A DNA stretch of 16,664 nucleotides from CAYRPN01 sp964426135 (GCA_964426135.1 CAYRPN010000127.1:1-16664), one strand, 5' to 3'; numbered from the stretch's first letter, positions 7,790-14,759 are shown. Program-made: numbers and translations. The notes: generated by a model not told the origin, from the sequence alone.

Positions 7790-8046
7790 CATTTCGGATT
7801 TCGGATTTGGGATTTCGGATTTGGGATTTGGGATTTTGGATTTGAGATTTGAGATTTGAGATTTGAGATCTGAGATATGAGATTTCATATTTCAGATTGG
7901 AGATCGAGATCGGGTGCCACGGGTAAGCGGAGTCCGCGGAGCTAACCCGTGCGGCGCGCGACTATTTCGCACGAGATCGATGACAGGAACAACGCATGGT
8001 TGCCTACCTCGACAATCCGAAATCCGATATCCGAGATCCCAAATCG
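7790..8046. repeat. Second inverted heptamer array, right arm inside the PilW-like coding sequence
   Basis: The left arm (about 7790-7910) holds GATTTCG, GATTTGG and GATTTGA units on the plus strand. The right arm (8014-8046) holds about 4.5 imperfect AATCCGA-type units in the opposite orientation. The right arm begins 18 nt inside the next gene and encodes its leader peptide. A separate small hairpin (7918-7951) sits between the arms. Confidence 0.88.
7918..7951. repeat. Short inverted repeat, CACGGGT arms
   Basis: CACGGGT (7918-7924) pairs with ACCCGTG (7945-7951). The interior contains a further self-complementary stretch (GGAGTCCGCGGAGC, imperfect). It has no T-tract and ends 44 nt before the next start codon. 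Confidence 0.6.
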
Positions 8047-8622
8047 GTTCGCACCCGCGGCCTGTCGCTCGTCGAAATGCTCATCGCCCTGGCGATCAGC
8101 GCTATGCTGCTCACCGCCACGATGGCTGCGCTGGATGCGAGTTTCAAGGCCTACGGCTCCGCCGCCGAGCAGGCGTCCAGCCAGGCCGCCTCGCGCATGA
8201 TCGCGCACCGCCTGATGACCATGGTCCGCACCAGCACCGCGCACGGACCGCTCGAGGCCGACGCCGGCAGCACCCCGCCCGTCACACTCAGTGGCAAGAC
8301 CGTTACCAGCCATTACATCGAACTGCTCGACGCGCAGGGCAATCTCACCCGCATCGAGTTCGACGCGACCGCGCAGCAGCTCGTCGTCACCGTCACGCCG
8401 CCCAGCGGCATCGCCACGTCGCAGCCGATCATCGGCGGCGTGTCCGCGTGCAAGTTCCATCTGGAGCGGCGCGAGGCGAACGATGGCTCGCTCATCCTCA
8501 CCCGCGCCACGATGGACCTGACCGTCAAGCCCGGCGAAGACACCACGCTTTCCCTAGAGAACGGCGAGGCGGAGCCGATTCGCGTGATCGTCTCGACGAT
8601 GCCGCGCCGCGTGGTGGATTGA
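7996..8622 (+). CDS. Type IV prepilin-like protein, PilW/GspJ-like
   Basis: A 208-residue prepilin. Its 22-residue leader ends RTRG, followed by the cleavage site G|LSLVEMLIAL with Glu at +5 and a hydrophobic helix to about residue 45. This is the N-terminal class of PilW and GspJ minor pilins, which join PilV/PilX-like subunits in the priming complex at the fibre tip. The soluble part (about 50-208) is beta-rich with no motif I can name. The start at 7996 has AGGA about 10 nt upstream, and no other in-frame start precedes the processing site. The repeat-encoded part of the leader (NPKSDIRDPKS) is therefore very likely translated. It is the last gene of the pilus block; a repeat region and opposite-strand genes follow. 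Confidence 0.85.
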   Translation: MVAYLDNPKSDIRDPKSVRTRGLSLVEMLIALAISAMLLTATMAALDASFKAYGSAAEQASSQAASRMIAHRLMTMVRTSTAHGPLEADAGSTPPVTLSGKTVTSHYIELLDAQGNLTRIEFDATAQQLVVTVTPPSGIATSQPIIGGVSACKFHLERREANDGSLILTRATMDLTVKPGEDTTLSLENGEAEPIRVIVSTMPRRVVD

Positions 8623-8660
8623 CGCGGATTCCACCCGATTGTCGCGCCGAGCATCAGGTG

Positions 8661-8762
8661 TGGTGCCACTGGCAGGCTCTGCTGCCAGTGCCACAGCGCC
8701 GCGATTCGCAGCCCATTTCATGCTGGGAGCCGACGCACTGGCAGCAAAGCCTGCCAGTGCCA
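8661..8762. repeat. Paired palindromic element with CACTGGCAG arms
   Basis: Two hairpin units: CACTGGCAG/CTGCCAGTG at 8667-8690 with loop GCTCTG, and the same arms at 8736-8759 with loop CAAAGC. The second unit is nearly the reverse complement of the first, so the pair is BIME-like around a core of about 45 bp. It lies between the convergent ends of the pilus block and the dehydratase gene. There is no T-tract. Confidence 0.85.
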
Positions 8763-8832
8763 TCAATGGCGCTACGTCGTGGACTGAGTCGGATCCACAT
8801 GAATGACCACGCGGCCACATTTGACGGCGGCT

Positions 8833-9843
8833 TCAATCAGTCACATCGATCCATTCGCGGAAGCGGTGTTCGTCGACGTTTCGACCGCTGAGGATCACGA
8901 CCACATCGCCCGCGCCGTGGAGATCCACCTTGCCGGTCAGCGCCGCGGCAATCGCGATGGCGCCGGACGGTTCGGTGCGCAGTCCGTGCCTTTCATAGAT
9001 CCATTTCATCGCGCGGCGGGTGTCGATGTCCGGCACGCTCACGGCTGCGCGCACGAGTTGTTTCAGGATGGGCCAGTTGTGTTCGCCCACGTCGTAGGAG
9101 AGCAAGCCGTCGCAGATGCTGGTGGGCCGGTCGACGCGAACGCGCTGACCGGCGGCGAGCGACTGGGCGAAGTCGCTGGCGTTCTCCGGTTCGACGCCGA
9201 TGATCGCGGCCTCGGGAAAACCGTCGGCGATCGCCAGCGCGTGGCCCGCCATGAGTCCGCCGCCGCTGACTTCGCAGAGAAAGTGCGACACGCTTCGCCC
9301 GTGGCGTCGCAGTTCCTCCACAATCTCCAACCCGCCCACGCCGTTGCCCGCGATCACATGCGGATCGTCGTAGGGTGACGCCTGCACGCCGCCTTCTTCC
9401 TCGGCGATCTGTCTGGTGAGACGGTCGCGCTGACCGGTCTGGTGATCGGTGGCGATGTCGTAGGTGCGAATCTGCGCGCCGAAGGAGCGCGTGAGGTTGA
9501 ACTTCACCTGCGGCGCGGACTGCGGCATGACGATGATCACGCGCTTGCCGTAGCGCATGCCGGCGAAGGCGATGCCGGAGGCGAAGTTGCCCGAGGAGTG
9601 CGCCGCCACGGGCCGGTCGCCGATGCGGGTGAGATGGTTCGCCATCCAGTTGAGCGCGCCCATGAGCTTGAATGAACCGACGGGCGTCCAGCCGTAGTCC
9701 TTCACCCAGACGCGGCGCTCCTGCGGCAGCCCAAGCGCGATCTCCAGCGCGTAGGAGCGAATCAGCGGCGCCGGCGAAAAATGCTGGCGAAGAACAGGCT
9801 CGGCGTTGCGGACATCGGCGATGGTGGGAATCGTGAGGTGCAT
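8833..9843 (-). CDS. PLP-dependent threonine/serine dehydratase-like enzyme
   Basis: A fold-type II pyridoxal-phosphate enzyme of the threonine dehydratase/serine racemase group. With the start at 9843 it has 336 residues. The likely PLP lysine is K59 in VGSFKLMGALN. The substrate loop SSGNFASG (83-90) and phosphate-binding SGGGLMAG (193-200) are present, and EPSGAIAIAA is near the C-terminus. There is no C-terminal ACT-like regulatory domain, so it resembles catabolic forms more than biosynthetic IlvA. Members deaminate Thr or Ser to a 2-oxo acid and ammonia, or act on related hydroxy amino acids. ATG at 9855 is an alternative start; neither has a strong Shine-Dalgarno. The frame opens further to 9906, but only through the CACAAAGA repeat. 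An M20 amidohydrolase gene lies upstream on the same strand. The substrate is uncertain. Confidence 0.87.
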   Translation of the reverse strand: MHLTIPTIADVRNAEPVLRQHFSPAPLIRSYALEIALGLPQERRVWVKDYGWTPVGSFKLMGALNWMANHLTRIGDRPVAAHSSGNFASGIAFAGMRYGKRVIIVMPQSAPQVKFNLTRSFGAQIRTYDIATDHQTGQRDRLTRQIAEEEGGVQASPYDDPHVIAGNGVGGLEIVEELRRHGRSVSHFLCEVSGGGLMAGHALAIADGFPEAAIIGVEPENASDFAQSLAAGQRVRVDRPTSICDGLLSYDVGEHNWPILKQLVRAAVSVPDIDTRRAMKWIYERHGLRTEPSGAIAIAAALTGKVDLHGAGDVVVILSGRNVDEHRFREWIDVTD

Positions 9844-9859
9844 GGGGCAATCCATTTTC

Positions 9860-9964
9860 AACCACAAAGACACAAAGACACCGAGATGAAATTCAGAAGG
9901 GGACAAGATGCAGGGCTCAGTTCGTTCCGCCTCTCCACCTTTGTGTCTTTGCGTCTCTGTGGTT
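9860..9964. repeat. Inverted pair of CACAAAGACACAAAG-type repeats
   Basis: AACCACAAAGACACAAAG begins the left arm (9860-9885). The right arm (9939-9964) is its reverse complement at 22 of 26 positions. Between them are about 53 unrelated bases. It occupies almost the whole gap between the two minus-strand genes and shares its arm with the tract at 93-129. Confidence 0.88.
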
Positions 9965-9980
9965 CATGCCTTGAACTCGT

Positions 9981-11192
9981 TCAACTGATTGACGGTCGCG
10001 GCGGACTTGCGCAGAACTGGAAATACACCTCGGCCGCTTGCTCAAGCTGGTCGATCTCGATGAACTCGTCGCGGGTGTGCGCCTGTTCGATGGAGCCGGG
10101 GCCGAAGACCACGGAGGGCACGCCGCCGAGCGAGTTGATCTGTGACCCATGGGTGCAGAACGGCACGCCGATGGCGCGATGCGGCCCGCACACCTTTGCG
10201 ACGCAATCGAGCAGCGGCCGTGAGAGCCAGCCGTTGATCGCGTCGCTCAAGGGCGCCGCCGCGATGAAGGGCGGTTCGAACTCCACATGGAAATCCACGC
10301 GCTGCGACACGAACTGTCGAATGTCGGCGATCACCGCGTCGCCATCCTCGCCGGGGATCACGCGGCGGTCCACCTCGATCACGCACTGGTCCGGCACGAT
10401 GTTCACGCTGATGCCGCCATCGATGCGGCCGACGCTCAGCGTCGCGCTGCCGCACAGCGGATGCGGCGTCATGTTTCGTCCCAGCGCGGCCGCATATTCC
10501 TCCAGGCATGCCAGCACGCGGGCCATGCGGTAGATCGCGTTGACGCCCTGCGTCGGATCGGAACTGTGGCACGCCTTGCCGCTGGTTCGCACGCGGAACC
10601 GCGTCACGCCGCGGTGCGCCACGACGACATCCATCCGCGTCGGCTCCGCGACGATCGCGCCGTCCGGCATTGCGGTGAGCAAGCGCGAGCGTCCTGGTTT
10701 TCGCCAGTAGCTCACCAGATCGTGCACGCCCAGGGTGCCCGCCTCCTCATCGCAGGTGCAACTGAGAATGACGTTGGCGGCGCCGGCGGGCTTCTCGCGC
10801 AGCAGCCGCCGGAACGCAAACAACATCGCCGCCATGCCGCCTTTCACATCGGCTGCGCCGCGCCCGGTGATGCGACCCTCGGCGATGCGCGGTTCAAACG
10901 GCGGCACCGTCATGCCGTCGACCGGCACCGTGTCCTGGTGCGCGTCCAGCAGCAGCGTCGGCGCATGGGCGAGCGGAGCGTTGAAGCGGGCGATGACATT
11001 GGCGCGATCCGGCGCGACCTCGATGCGCTCGTGCTCGGCGCCGATGGATTGCAGGAACGCGACGAGAAAATCGCTGAGCCGTTTCTCCAGGTAGATCGGC
11101 CCCGTCGCATCCCGGCCCATCGGACTGACGCTGGGAATCGCGATGAGCTGACAGAGCAGATCGGTGACGGACTGGGTGGAGTGGAGGTCCAT
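9981..11192 (-). CDS. M20-family metallo-amidohydrolase (ArgE/DapE-like)
   Basis: A 403-residue cytoplasmic zinc hydrolase of the acetylornithine deacetylase/succinyl-diaminopimelate desuccinylase group. It cleaves an N-acyl group or similar amide. Expected residues are present: H85 and D87 in LLDAHQDTVP, bridging D115 in GRGAADVKGGMAAML, the Glu pair E149/E150 in CDEEAG, E183 in VAEPT, and H372 in EQAHTRDEFI. The dimerisation (lid) domain spans about 190-300. The start at 11192 is supported by GGGGAA (11199-11204) 6 nt upstream; the longer frame to 11315 lacks such support and overlaps the divergent gene. The downstream dehydratase on the same strand suggests breakdown of an N-acylated or dipeptide-like amino acid, which is inference. 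ArgE and DapE cannot be separated by reading alone. Confidence 0.9.
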   Translation of the reverse strand: MDLHSTQSVTDLLCQLIAIPSVSPMGRDATGPIYLEKRLSDFLVAFLQSIGAEHERIEVAPDRANVIARFNAPLAHAPTLLLDAHQDTVPVDGMTVPPFEPRIAEGRITGRGAADVKGGMAAMLFAFRRLLREKPAGAANVILSCTCDEEAGTLGVHDLVSYWRKPGRSRLLTAMPDGAIVAEPTRMDVVVAHRGVTRFRVRTSGKACHSSDPTQGVNAIYRMARVLACLEEYAAALGRNMTPHPLCGSATLSVGRIDGGISVNIVPDQCVIEVDRRVIPGEDGDAVIADIRQFVSQRVDFHVEFEPPFIAAAPLSDAINGWLSRPLLDCVAKVCGPHRAIGVPFCTHGSQINSLGGVPSVVFGPGSIEQAHTRDEFIEIDQLEQAAEVYFQFCASPPRPSIS

Positions 11193-11313
11193 GCCGCGTT
11201 CCCCGCGCTTGCAGCGCCTCATTTCATTGACACGCGCCACACCATATGCGAGACTCGGTTCAATCGCTATCGCCGGGGGTAGATATCGCCGGTTTCCATT
11301 TTCAGGTTGACCC
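11193..11313. promoter_or_regulatory. Divergent intergenic region
   Basis: This 121-bp gap separates the divergent M20 and amidohydrolase genes and should hold both promoters. A TTGACA hexamer occurs at 11227-11232 on the plus strand, but no matching -10 lies at normal spacing, so no promoter is assigned. No long inverted repeat is present, unlike most other gaps. Confidence 0.35.
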
Positions 11314-12273
11314 ATGGCATCTCACACCTCGCCGCGATTGCTGACCCGCCGGGATTTCGGATCGATCACGCTTGCCGGCGCAGCGGCGCTGGCGACCGGT
11401 TGCCAGATTTCGAAAACGAGCGGCGACGCGAAAGAGAAGGGCGGCTGGATCGACGCGCACGTGCATGTCTGGACGCCGGACACGGCGCGGTATCCGCTGG
11501 CCGTAGGCTTCAAGGTCAGCGACATGGCGCCGAAGAGCTTCACGCCCGCGGAGCTTTTCGCGTACACGATGCCCGCCGGCGTCACGCGCATCGTGCTCAT
11601 CCAGATGAGCTACTACCAGTACGACAACCGCTACATGCTCGACGCCATCGCCGCGCATCCGGGCGTGTTCAGCGGCGTGGGCATCGTCGATCATCACGCG
11701 GCCGATGTCGCGGCGACCATGAAAACGCTGGCGAAACAAGGCGTGCGCGGCTTCCGCATCCACGCCCGCGGCGACGACGCAGCCAAGTGGGTGAATGACG
11801 AAGGCATGGCGACGCTCTGGAAGACCGCGCGGCAGCAGGGGCTGGCGGTGTGTCCGCTCATCAATCCGAGCGATCTGCCGCACATCGACGCGCTGTGCGT
11901 GAAGTTCCCCGGCACGCGCGTGGTCATCGATCACTTCGCCCGCATCGGCGTCAGCGGAACGATTGAAGAGCAGTGGCTCGACGCGCTCTGCAAGCTGGCG
12001 CGGTTCAAGGATGTGCACGTGAAGACGTCGGCGTTTTACGCGCTGGGCAAGAAGCAGGCGCCCTACGAAGATTTGATCCCGATGATCCGCCGCGTCGTCG
12101 ATGCGTTCAGTCCGTCGCGCCTGATGTGGGCCAGCGATTGTCCGTTCCAGGTGGATGCTCCGCACAACTACGCGGATTCCATCGCGCTGATCCGCGACCG
12201 CATCGGATTCCTGTCGCAGTCGGACAAGACGCAGATGCTGCGCGGGACAGCGGAGCGCGTGTTCTTCGCGTAG
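11314..12273 (+). CDS. Predicted Tat-exported lipoprotein amidohydrolase (COG3618 type)
   Basis: A 319-residue TIM-barrel hydrolase of the amidohydrolase-2 family, which includes L-fuconolactonase and 2-pyrone-4,6-dicarboxylate lactonase. The N-terminus has a twin-arginine motif (TRRDFGSITL, residues 11-20), a hydrophobic run and a lipobox-like LATGC with Cys30, predicting an exported lipid-anchored enzyme. The mature part shows IDAHVHVW (H49, H51), IDHFARIG (H207) and MWASDCPF (D275), in the order expected for metal and catalytic residues. AGGT lies about 8 nt before the ATG. The TAG stop (12271-12273) lies inside the left arm of the palindromic repeat that follows. A creatininase-like gene and a transporter follow on the same strand. 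The substrate is unknown; a lactone is the first guess. A cytoplasmic location is possible if the Tat prediction is wrong. Confidence 0.86.
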   Translation: MASHTSPRLLTRRDFGSITLAGAAALATGCQISKTSGDAKEKGGWIDAHVHVWTPDTARYPLAVGFKVSDMAPKSFTPAELFAYTMPAGVTRIVLIQMSYYQYDNRYMLDAIAAHPGVFSGVGIVDHHAADVAATMKTLAKQGVRGFRIHARGDDAAKWVNDEGMATLWKTARQQGLAVCPLINPSDLPHIDALCVKFPGTRVVIDHFARIGVSGTIEEQWLDALCKLARFKDVHVKTSAFYALGKKQAPYEDLIPMIRRVVDAFSPSRLMWASDCPFQVDAPHNYADSIALIRDRIGFLSQSDKTQMLRGTAERVFFA

Positions 12274-12373
12274 GGTGCGTCAAGTCCGCGCGGACGCACC
12301 ATGTTGCGTCCACCGTCGGCGGCGTCTTTCATTGCCGGTGGTGCGTCCGCGCCGAGCCTTGACGCACCCTACG
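12267..12373. repeat. Paired palindromic element, copy B (BIME-like)
   Basis: Its left arm (CGTAGGGTGCGTCAAG to GCGGACGCACC, ending 12300) is essentially identical to that of copy A at 4472. The right arm (12340-12373) is its near-perfect reverse complement. The internal spacer of about 39 bp is unrelated to that of copy A. The element overlaps the stop codon of the amidohydrolase gene and ends 20 bp before the start of the next gene. Confidence 0.88.
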
Positions 12374-12393
12374 ACAACTCGGTTCACCTACCC

Positions 12394-13155
12394 ATGAATC
12401 TCTACGAACTATCCTGGCCCGCCGTCGACGCGCTGAATCGCGACACGCCCGTGGTGTTTCCCATCGCGGCGCTGGAGCAGCACGGGCGTCACATGCCGGT
12501 CTTCACGGACAGCCTGCTGATGGGCGAGGTGATCCGCCGGGTGCAGGCGAAACCACTGGCGTCGAAGGTACTTTTCGCGCCGCTCATGTGGCTGGGCAAC
12601 TCGCACCACCACATGGACATGCCCGGCACGTTGTCCGCTTCGCCGCGAAACTACCTCAACCTGCTGCTCGATCTGGCGGAGAATTTTCTGCATCACGGTT
12701 TCAGGCGCATCGCCTTCATCAACGGCCACGGCGGCAACACCACGCCTTCGCAGCAGGCGCTGTTCGAACTGCGGCAGACGCATCGCGATCGCCGGGACCT
12801 GCTGCTCACTTCGCTGACGTACTGGGATTCGATCGACCCGGCGCCGCTGATTCCCGGCCTGGTGCAGAAGCAGATGGGCCATGCGTGCGAGTGGGAGACA
12901 TCGATGGTGCTGGCGATTCGACCGGAGCTGGTCGTCGGTGACATCGCGAAGATCGCCGAAGTTCCCTTCGGCATCGGCGCGGCGCCCGGCTACCGCGGCT
13001 GGACGATGCCCGACCGCAGCGAGCCGGGCCACATCGGCACGCCCGCCGCCGCCAGCAGCGCCAAGGGGCACGCGCTCTTCGATGTTTTCGCCACCGGCGT
13101 CGCGAAATTTCTCGAACGCATGATCACGTGGAACGGCGGGACATGGGAACTGTGA
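12394..13155 (+). CDS. Creatininase-family amidohydrolase
   Basis: A 253-residue enzyme of the creatininase/creatinine amidohydrolase family, a group of metal-dependent hydrolases of cyclic or linear amides (creatinine, formamides in flavin and archaeal pathways, mycofactocin peptide). Family motifs are AALEQHGRHMP (E28, H30), the Asp of FTDSLL (D39), GNSHHHMDMPGT (70-79), INGHGGNT (109-116) and HACEWETSM (E166/E168). Length is normal. The start at 12394 coincides with the conserved N-terminus (LYELSWPAVDAL). The open frame begins at 12301, but that extension is read from the palindromic repeat and was rejected. No strong ribosome binding site is visible, so it may be translated with help from the upstream gene. 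The neighbouring hydrolase and transporter suggest one catabolic pathway; the substrate is unknown. Confidence 0.88.
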   Translation: MNLYELSWPAVDALNRDTPVVFPIAALEQHGRHMPVFTDSLLMGEVIRRVQAKPLASKVLFAPLMWLGNSHHHMDMPGTLSASPRNYLNLLLDLAENFLHHGFRRIAFINGHGGNTTPSQQALFELRQTHRDRRDLLLTSLTYWDSIDPAPLIPGLVQKQMGHACEWETSMVLAIRPELVVGDIAKIAEVPFGIGAAPGYRGWTMPDRSEPGHIGTPAAASSAKGHALFDVFATGVAKFLERMITWNGGTWEL

Positions 13156-13194
13156 ACGCCGGCCTTGAATGAGCCGCGCACGCAGTAAGCGGGG

Positions 13195-13294
13195 GTCGGG
13201 TGGCCGGGGCTGAAGTCCGCGGAAGCCCCGGAGCGAACGTGCCCTGATCTCAGTTCCGGGGCTTACGCAAAGCCTTCAGCCCCGGCCACCCGAC
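13195..13294. repeat. Nested inverted repeat upstream of the MFS gene
   Basis: The outer arms 13195-13215 and 13274-13294 are a perfect 21-bp inverted repeat built on GGTGGCCGGGGCTGAAG. An inner near-perfect pair (GCGGAAGCCCCGGA at 13219-13232; TCCGGGGCTTACGC at 13255-13268) gives a second hairpin. The right end is followed by a tandem CGACGGCCATC duplication. It sits about 54 bp before the transporter start, with no T-tract. Confidence 0.9.
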
Positions 13295-13347
13295 GGCCAT
13301 CCGACGGCCATCCGATTAAACATCTGATCGCAAAGGGAACCACCAGC

Positions 13348-14739
13348 ATGTCCGACCAACCGCTTACTTCGTGCGCGGCTCCTGTCGGAGAGCCGCACGG
13401 CAAATCCTGGCCCTGGTTCGTCTGCGGCGCGCTGCTGCTGGCGACGCTGCTGAATTACATGGATCGGCAGGCGCTGGCGGTCATGCTGCCCACGCTCAAG
13501 TCGCAGTTCAACCTCACCGAAGGCCGCATCGGCATGCTCGAAGGATGCTTCGGGTTCTCCTTCGCGTTCGGTTCGATTTTCTTCGGATGGCTGGCGGATC
13601 GCACCGGGCCGCGCCTGCTTTATCCAGCGGTGCTCACGGGTTGGTCGCTGGCGGGCATCGCCACGGCGGCGGCGGGGCAGGAGTGGGTCACCAGCGCGCT
13701 GCAAGGCGCGGAGGATCCCGCCGGCACGGGGCTGTACCGCTGGATGCTCGGCTGTCGTGTGTTCCTGGGCTTTTGCGAGGCGGGGCACTGGCCCTGCGCG
13801 CTGCTCACGGTGCGGGCGATTCTCGATGCGAAGAACCGCACGCTGGGCAACGGCATCCTGCAGAGCGGCGCGTCGCTGGGCGCGATCATCGTGCCCATCT
13901 ATGTCGAAGCGGCCGACCGCGCGGGGCAGTCGTGGGAATTCCCGTTCTGGTCGATCGGCATCGCCGGGCTGGCGTGGGTGCCGCTGTGGTTTCTGCTGGT
14001 GGGCCGGCGCGAGCTGATGCAGCCAAAGGTCGCCGAACCTGAGCGGAGCGCGGCGGCAGGCGCAAACGCCGCGCCTTCGACGACGAACGCGGCGACCACC
14101 CCTGTTGCAATCGAGCATCCCGCCATCGGCGAATCCGGCACGGTCGCGCGCCGCGTCATCGTGCTGGCGATCGTCATCGCCATGCTCACGATCAGTTGGC
14201 AGTTCCTGCGCGCCTGGCTGGCGCTGTTCCTGCAGGATCATCACGGCTACACCAAGGAGGCGACGCGCGTGCTCAACTCCGGCTACTTCATCGCCGCCGA
14301 TGTGGGCTGCCTGCTCTCGGGCTTCCTCGTCACGCGGCTGACCGCGCGAGGCTGGCGCGTCCACTCGGCGCGGCAGTTGGGCTTCTTTGTTTTCACGCTG
14401 CTCACCGCGTGCGGGGCGATGGTGCCTTTCGTGGGCGACGGCTGGCTGATGGTTGTGTTGCTCTTCTGCGCGGGGGCGGGAATCCTGGGGCTGCATCCGT
14501 ACTACTACGCGCTGGCGCAGGAGCTTTCCGTCAAGCGCATGGGCGTGCTGTCGGGTGGCCTTGCCGCCACCGCGTGGATCGTGTCGAGCCTGTCGCAAAT
14601 CTTCCTCGGCAAACACATCGAAGCCACGAAGAGCTACCAGGATGGGCTGGTGATCGTTGGCCTGGCGCCAGTGATCGGACTGATCGCGCTGTTAACGCTC
14701 TGGCCCGCCAAAGGGAAACAGGATGTGCCTGGTTCTTAG
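13348..14739 (+). CDS. MFS transporter, anion:cation symporter (ACS)-like
   Basis: A 463-residue inner-membrane transporter with about 12 hydrophobic segments. ACS hallmarks are NYMDRQALAVMLP (36-48) in the first helix, the motif-A loop GWLADRTGPR (80-89), and GFCEAGHWPCALL (141-153), the family's EAG-P segment. ACS members import sugar acids (hexuronates, galactonate), phthalate, pantothenate or similar organic anions by proton symport. A long central loop (about 217-268), rich in Ala, Thr and Pro, is probably cytoplasmic. AAGGGA about 9 nt upstream supports the ATG at 13348. The gene follows the amidohydrolase and creatininase-like genes, so an organic-acid substrate fits the cluster. It is the last gene of the plus-strand group; a perfect palindrome lies between it and the convergent lectin-like gene. 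Confidence 0.9.
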   Translation: MSDQPLTSCAAPVGEPHGKSWPWFVCGALLLATLLNYMDRQALAVMLPTLKSQFNLTEGRIGMLEGCFGFSFAFGSIFFGWLADRTGPRLLYPAVLTGWSLAGIATAAAGQEWVTSALQGAEDPAGTGLYRWMLGCRVFLGFCEAGHWPCALLTVRAILDAKNRTLGNGILQSGASLGAIIVPIYVEAADRAGQSWEFPFWSIGIAGLAWVPLWFLLVGRRELMQPKVAEPERSAAAGANAAPSTTNAATTPVAIEHPAIGESGTVARRVIVLAIVIAMLTISWQFLRAWLALFLQDHHGYTKEATRVLNSGYFIAADVGCLLSGFLVTRLTARGWRVHSARQLGFFVFTLLTACGAMVPFVGDGWLMVVLLFCAGAGILGLHPYYYALAQELSVKRMGVLSGGLAATAWIVSSLSQIFLGKHIEATKSYQDGLVIVGLAPVIGLIALLTLWPAKGKQDVPGS

Positions 14740-14759
14740 GAGCGGGACTGAGATAGGTT

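Noticed and set aside
9844..9906. Earlier start for the dehydratase at 9906
   Set aside because: The added residues are encoded by the CACAAAGA repeat and do not resemble the family. ATG at 9855 or 9843 is preferred.
12301..12393. Earlier start for the creatininase-like gene
   Set aside because: The extra residues come from the spacer and right arm of the palindromic element, and homology-like sequence begins at 12394.
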